From WGMK01 sp046047315 (GTDB taxonomy: Bacteria > Hydrogenedentota > Hydrogenedentia > Hydrogenedentales > JAEUWI01), in the NCBI GenBank assembly GCA_046047315.1, contig JBJOID010000192.1, forward strand, positions 1 to 6,071: a stretch of 6,071 bases of DNA, in the 5' to 3' direction. Positions within the stretch are counted from its first letter, which is position 1. Each line of letters begins with the position of its first letter. The notes under the pieces are model-generated. The model saw only the letters and a list, made by a program, of their open reading frames with translations. It was not told the DNA's origin and searched no databases. Positions 5,722 through 6,071 of this stretch are shown here, one piece after another. The position numbers and the translations under genes are program-made.

Positions 5722-6071
5722 ATGCCAGACCTTGAAGCAATCACCATAGAACCCGAACACGCCGGGCTTCGTCTGGACGTCGTTCTGGCGGAGGCCATTG
5801 AGGACGCGACGCGTTCCTTCCTGAAGAAGCTCATCAAGGACGGGAAGATCACGGTCAATGGCGAGGTCTGCACCAAGCCCGGCCGCTCGATGAACGATGG
5901 CGACGAGGTGACGGTCGAATTGCCGCCTCCGCCACCCGACAGCCCGGAGCCTCAAGACATACTGCTGGAGATCCTCTTTGAGGACGCCCATCTGGTCATC
6001 GTGAACAAGCCCGCCGGGCTGGTCGTGCATCCCGCGCCAGGCCATCCCGATGGCACGTTGGTGAATGCCGT
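5722..6071 (+). CDS. rluD: RluD-type 23S rRNA pseudouridine synthase, N-terminal part (cut by window edge)
   Basis: The 116 codons from the ATG at 5722 run off the right edge. Residues about 16-67 form an S4 RNA-binding domain (LRLDVVLAEAIEDATRSFLK, KKLIKDGKITVNG, GDEVTVEL). A proline-rich joint (PPPPPDSPEPQ, about 68-78) leads into the catalytic domain start LFEDAHLVIVNKPAGLVVHP (85-104), then APGHPDGTLVNA. This is the characteristic opening of RluA/RluD-family enzymes of about 300-330 residues. The catalytic Asp in the later 'GRLDxxTSG' motif lies beyond the window. RluD modifies uridines in helix 69 of 23S rRNA, and the S4 domain plus the APGHPDGTLVNA block favour RluD over RluA. The start is 14 nt after the toxin-remnant stop, with only a weak ribosome-binding site (AGTGGA). 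Confidence 0.93.
   Translation, partial: MPDLEAITIEPEHAGLRLDVVLAEAIEDATRSFLKKLIKDGKITVNGEVCTKPGRSMNDGDEVTVELPPPPPDSPEPQDILLEILFEDAHLVIVNKPAGLVVHPAPGHPDGTLVNA

Noticed and set aside
1..6071. CRISPR array, tRNA/rRNA gene, insertion sequence or phage attachment site
   Set aside because: I saw no direct repeats with spacers, no tRNA-like cloverleaf, no transposase or integrase motifs and no terminal inverted repeats. The reading frames fill nearly the whole window.

Overview
The window is a GC-rich (roughly low-60s % by eye), tightly packed bacterial segment with seven recognisable protein-coding loci, no RNA genes, no CRISPR and no visible insertion sequence. Two Sec-type signal peptides, Shine-Dalgarno-led starts and housekeeping genes (comF-like, xylB, rluD-like) point to an ordinary free-living bacterium. 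A lineage such as Hydrogenedentota, Planctomycetota or another GC-rich environmental phylum is possible, but nothing here settles it.

Layout. (1) At the left edge, on the minus strand, lies the N-terminal 188 residues of a ComF-family protein with two CxxC-type zinc ribbons; its C-terminus is outside the window. (2) A divergent spacer (566-713) carries a plausible promoter for a small secreted protein (714-1280) with an Ala/Glu/Pro linker and a probable NTF2-like domain, closed by a strong intrinsic terminator (1306-1342). (3) A secreted metallophosphoesterase of the purple-acid-phosphatase-like type (1402-3192) begins a rightward run, followed after 33 nt by a xylulokinase, xylB (3226-4752), and after 4 nt by a 154-residue protein resembling CDI-type immunity proteins (4757-5221). 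(4) A toxin-antitoxin locus follows: an intact Phd/VapB-like antitoxin (5289-5570) whose stop overlaps the GTG start of a 45-codon PIN-toxin remnant (5570-5707). The remnant keeps only the N- and C-terminal ends of the domain, joined in frame. (5) At the right edge is the N-terminal 116 residues of an RluD-type 23S rRNA pseudouridine synthase (5722 onward).

How they fit together. The phosphatase, xylB and the immunity-like gene are close enough to share a transcript, although no common pathway is evident and no other pentose genes are present. The most interesting stretch is 4757-5707: an immunity-like protein without a visible toxin, next to a toxin-antitoxin pair whose toxin appears to have lost its catalytic centre. 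I see no sign of a wholly new multi-gene system. The strongest unusual item is the decayed toxin with its retained antitoxin.
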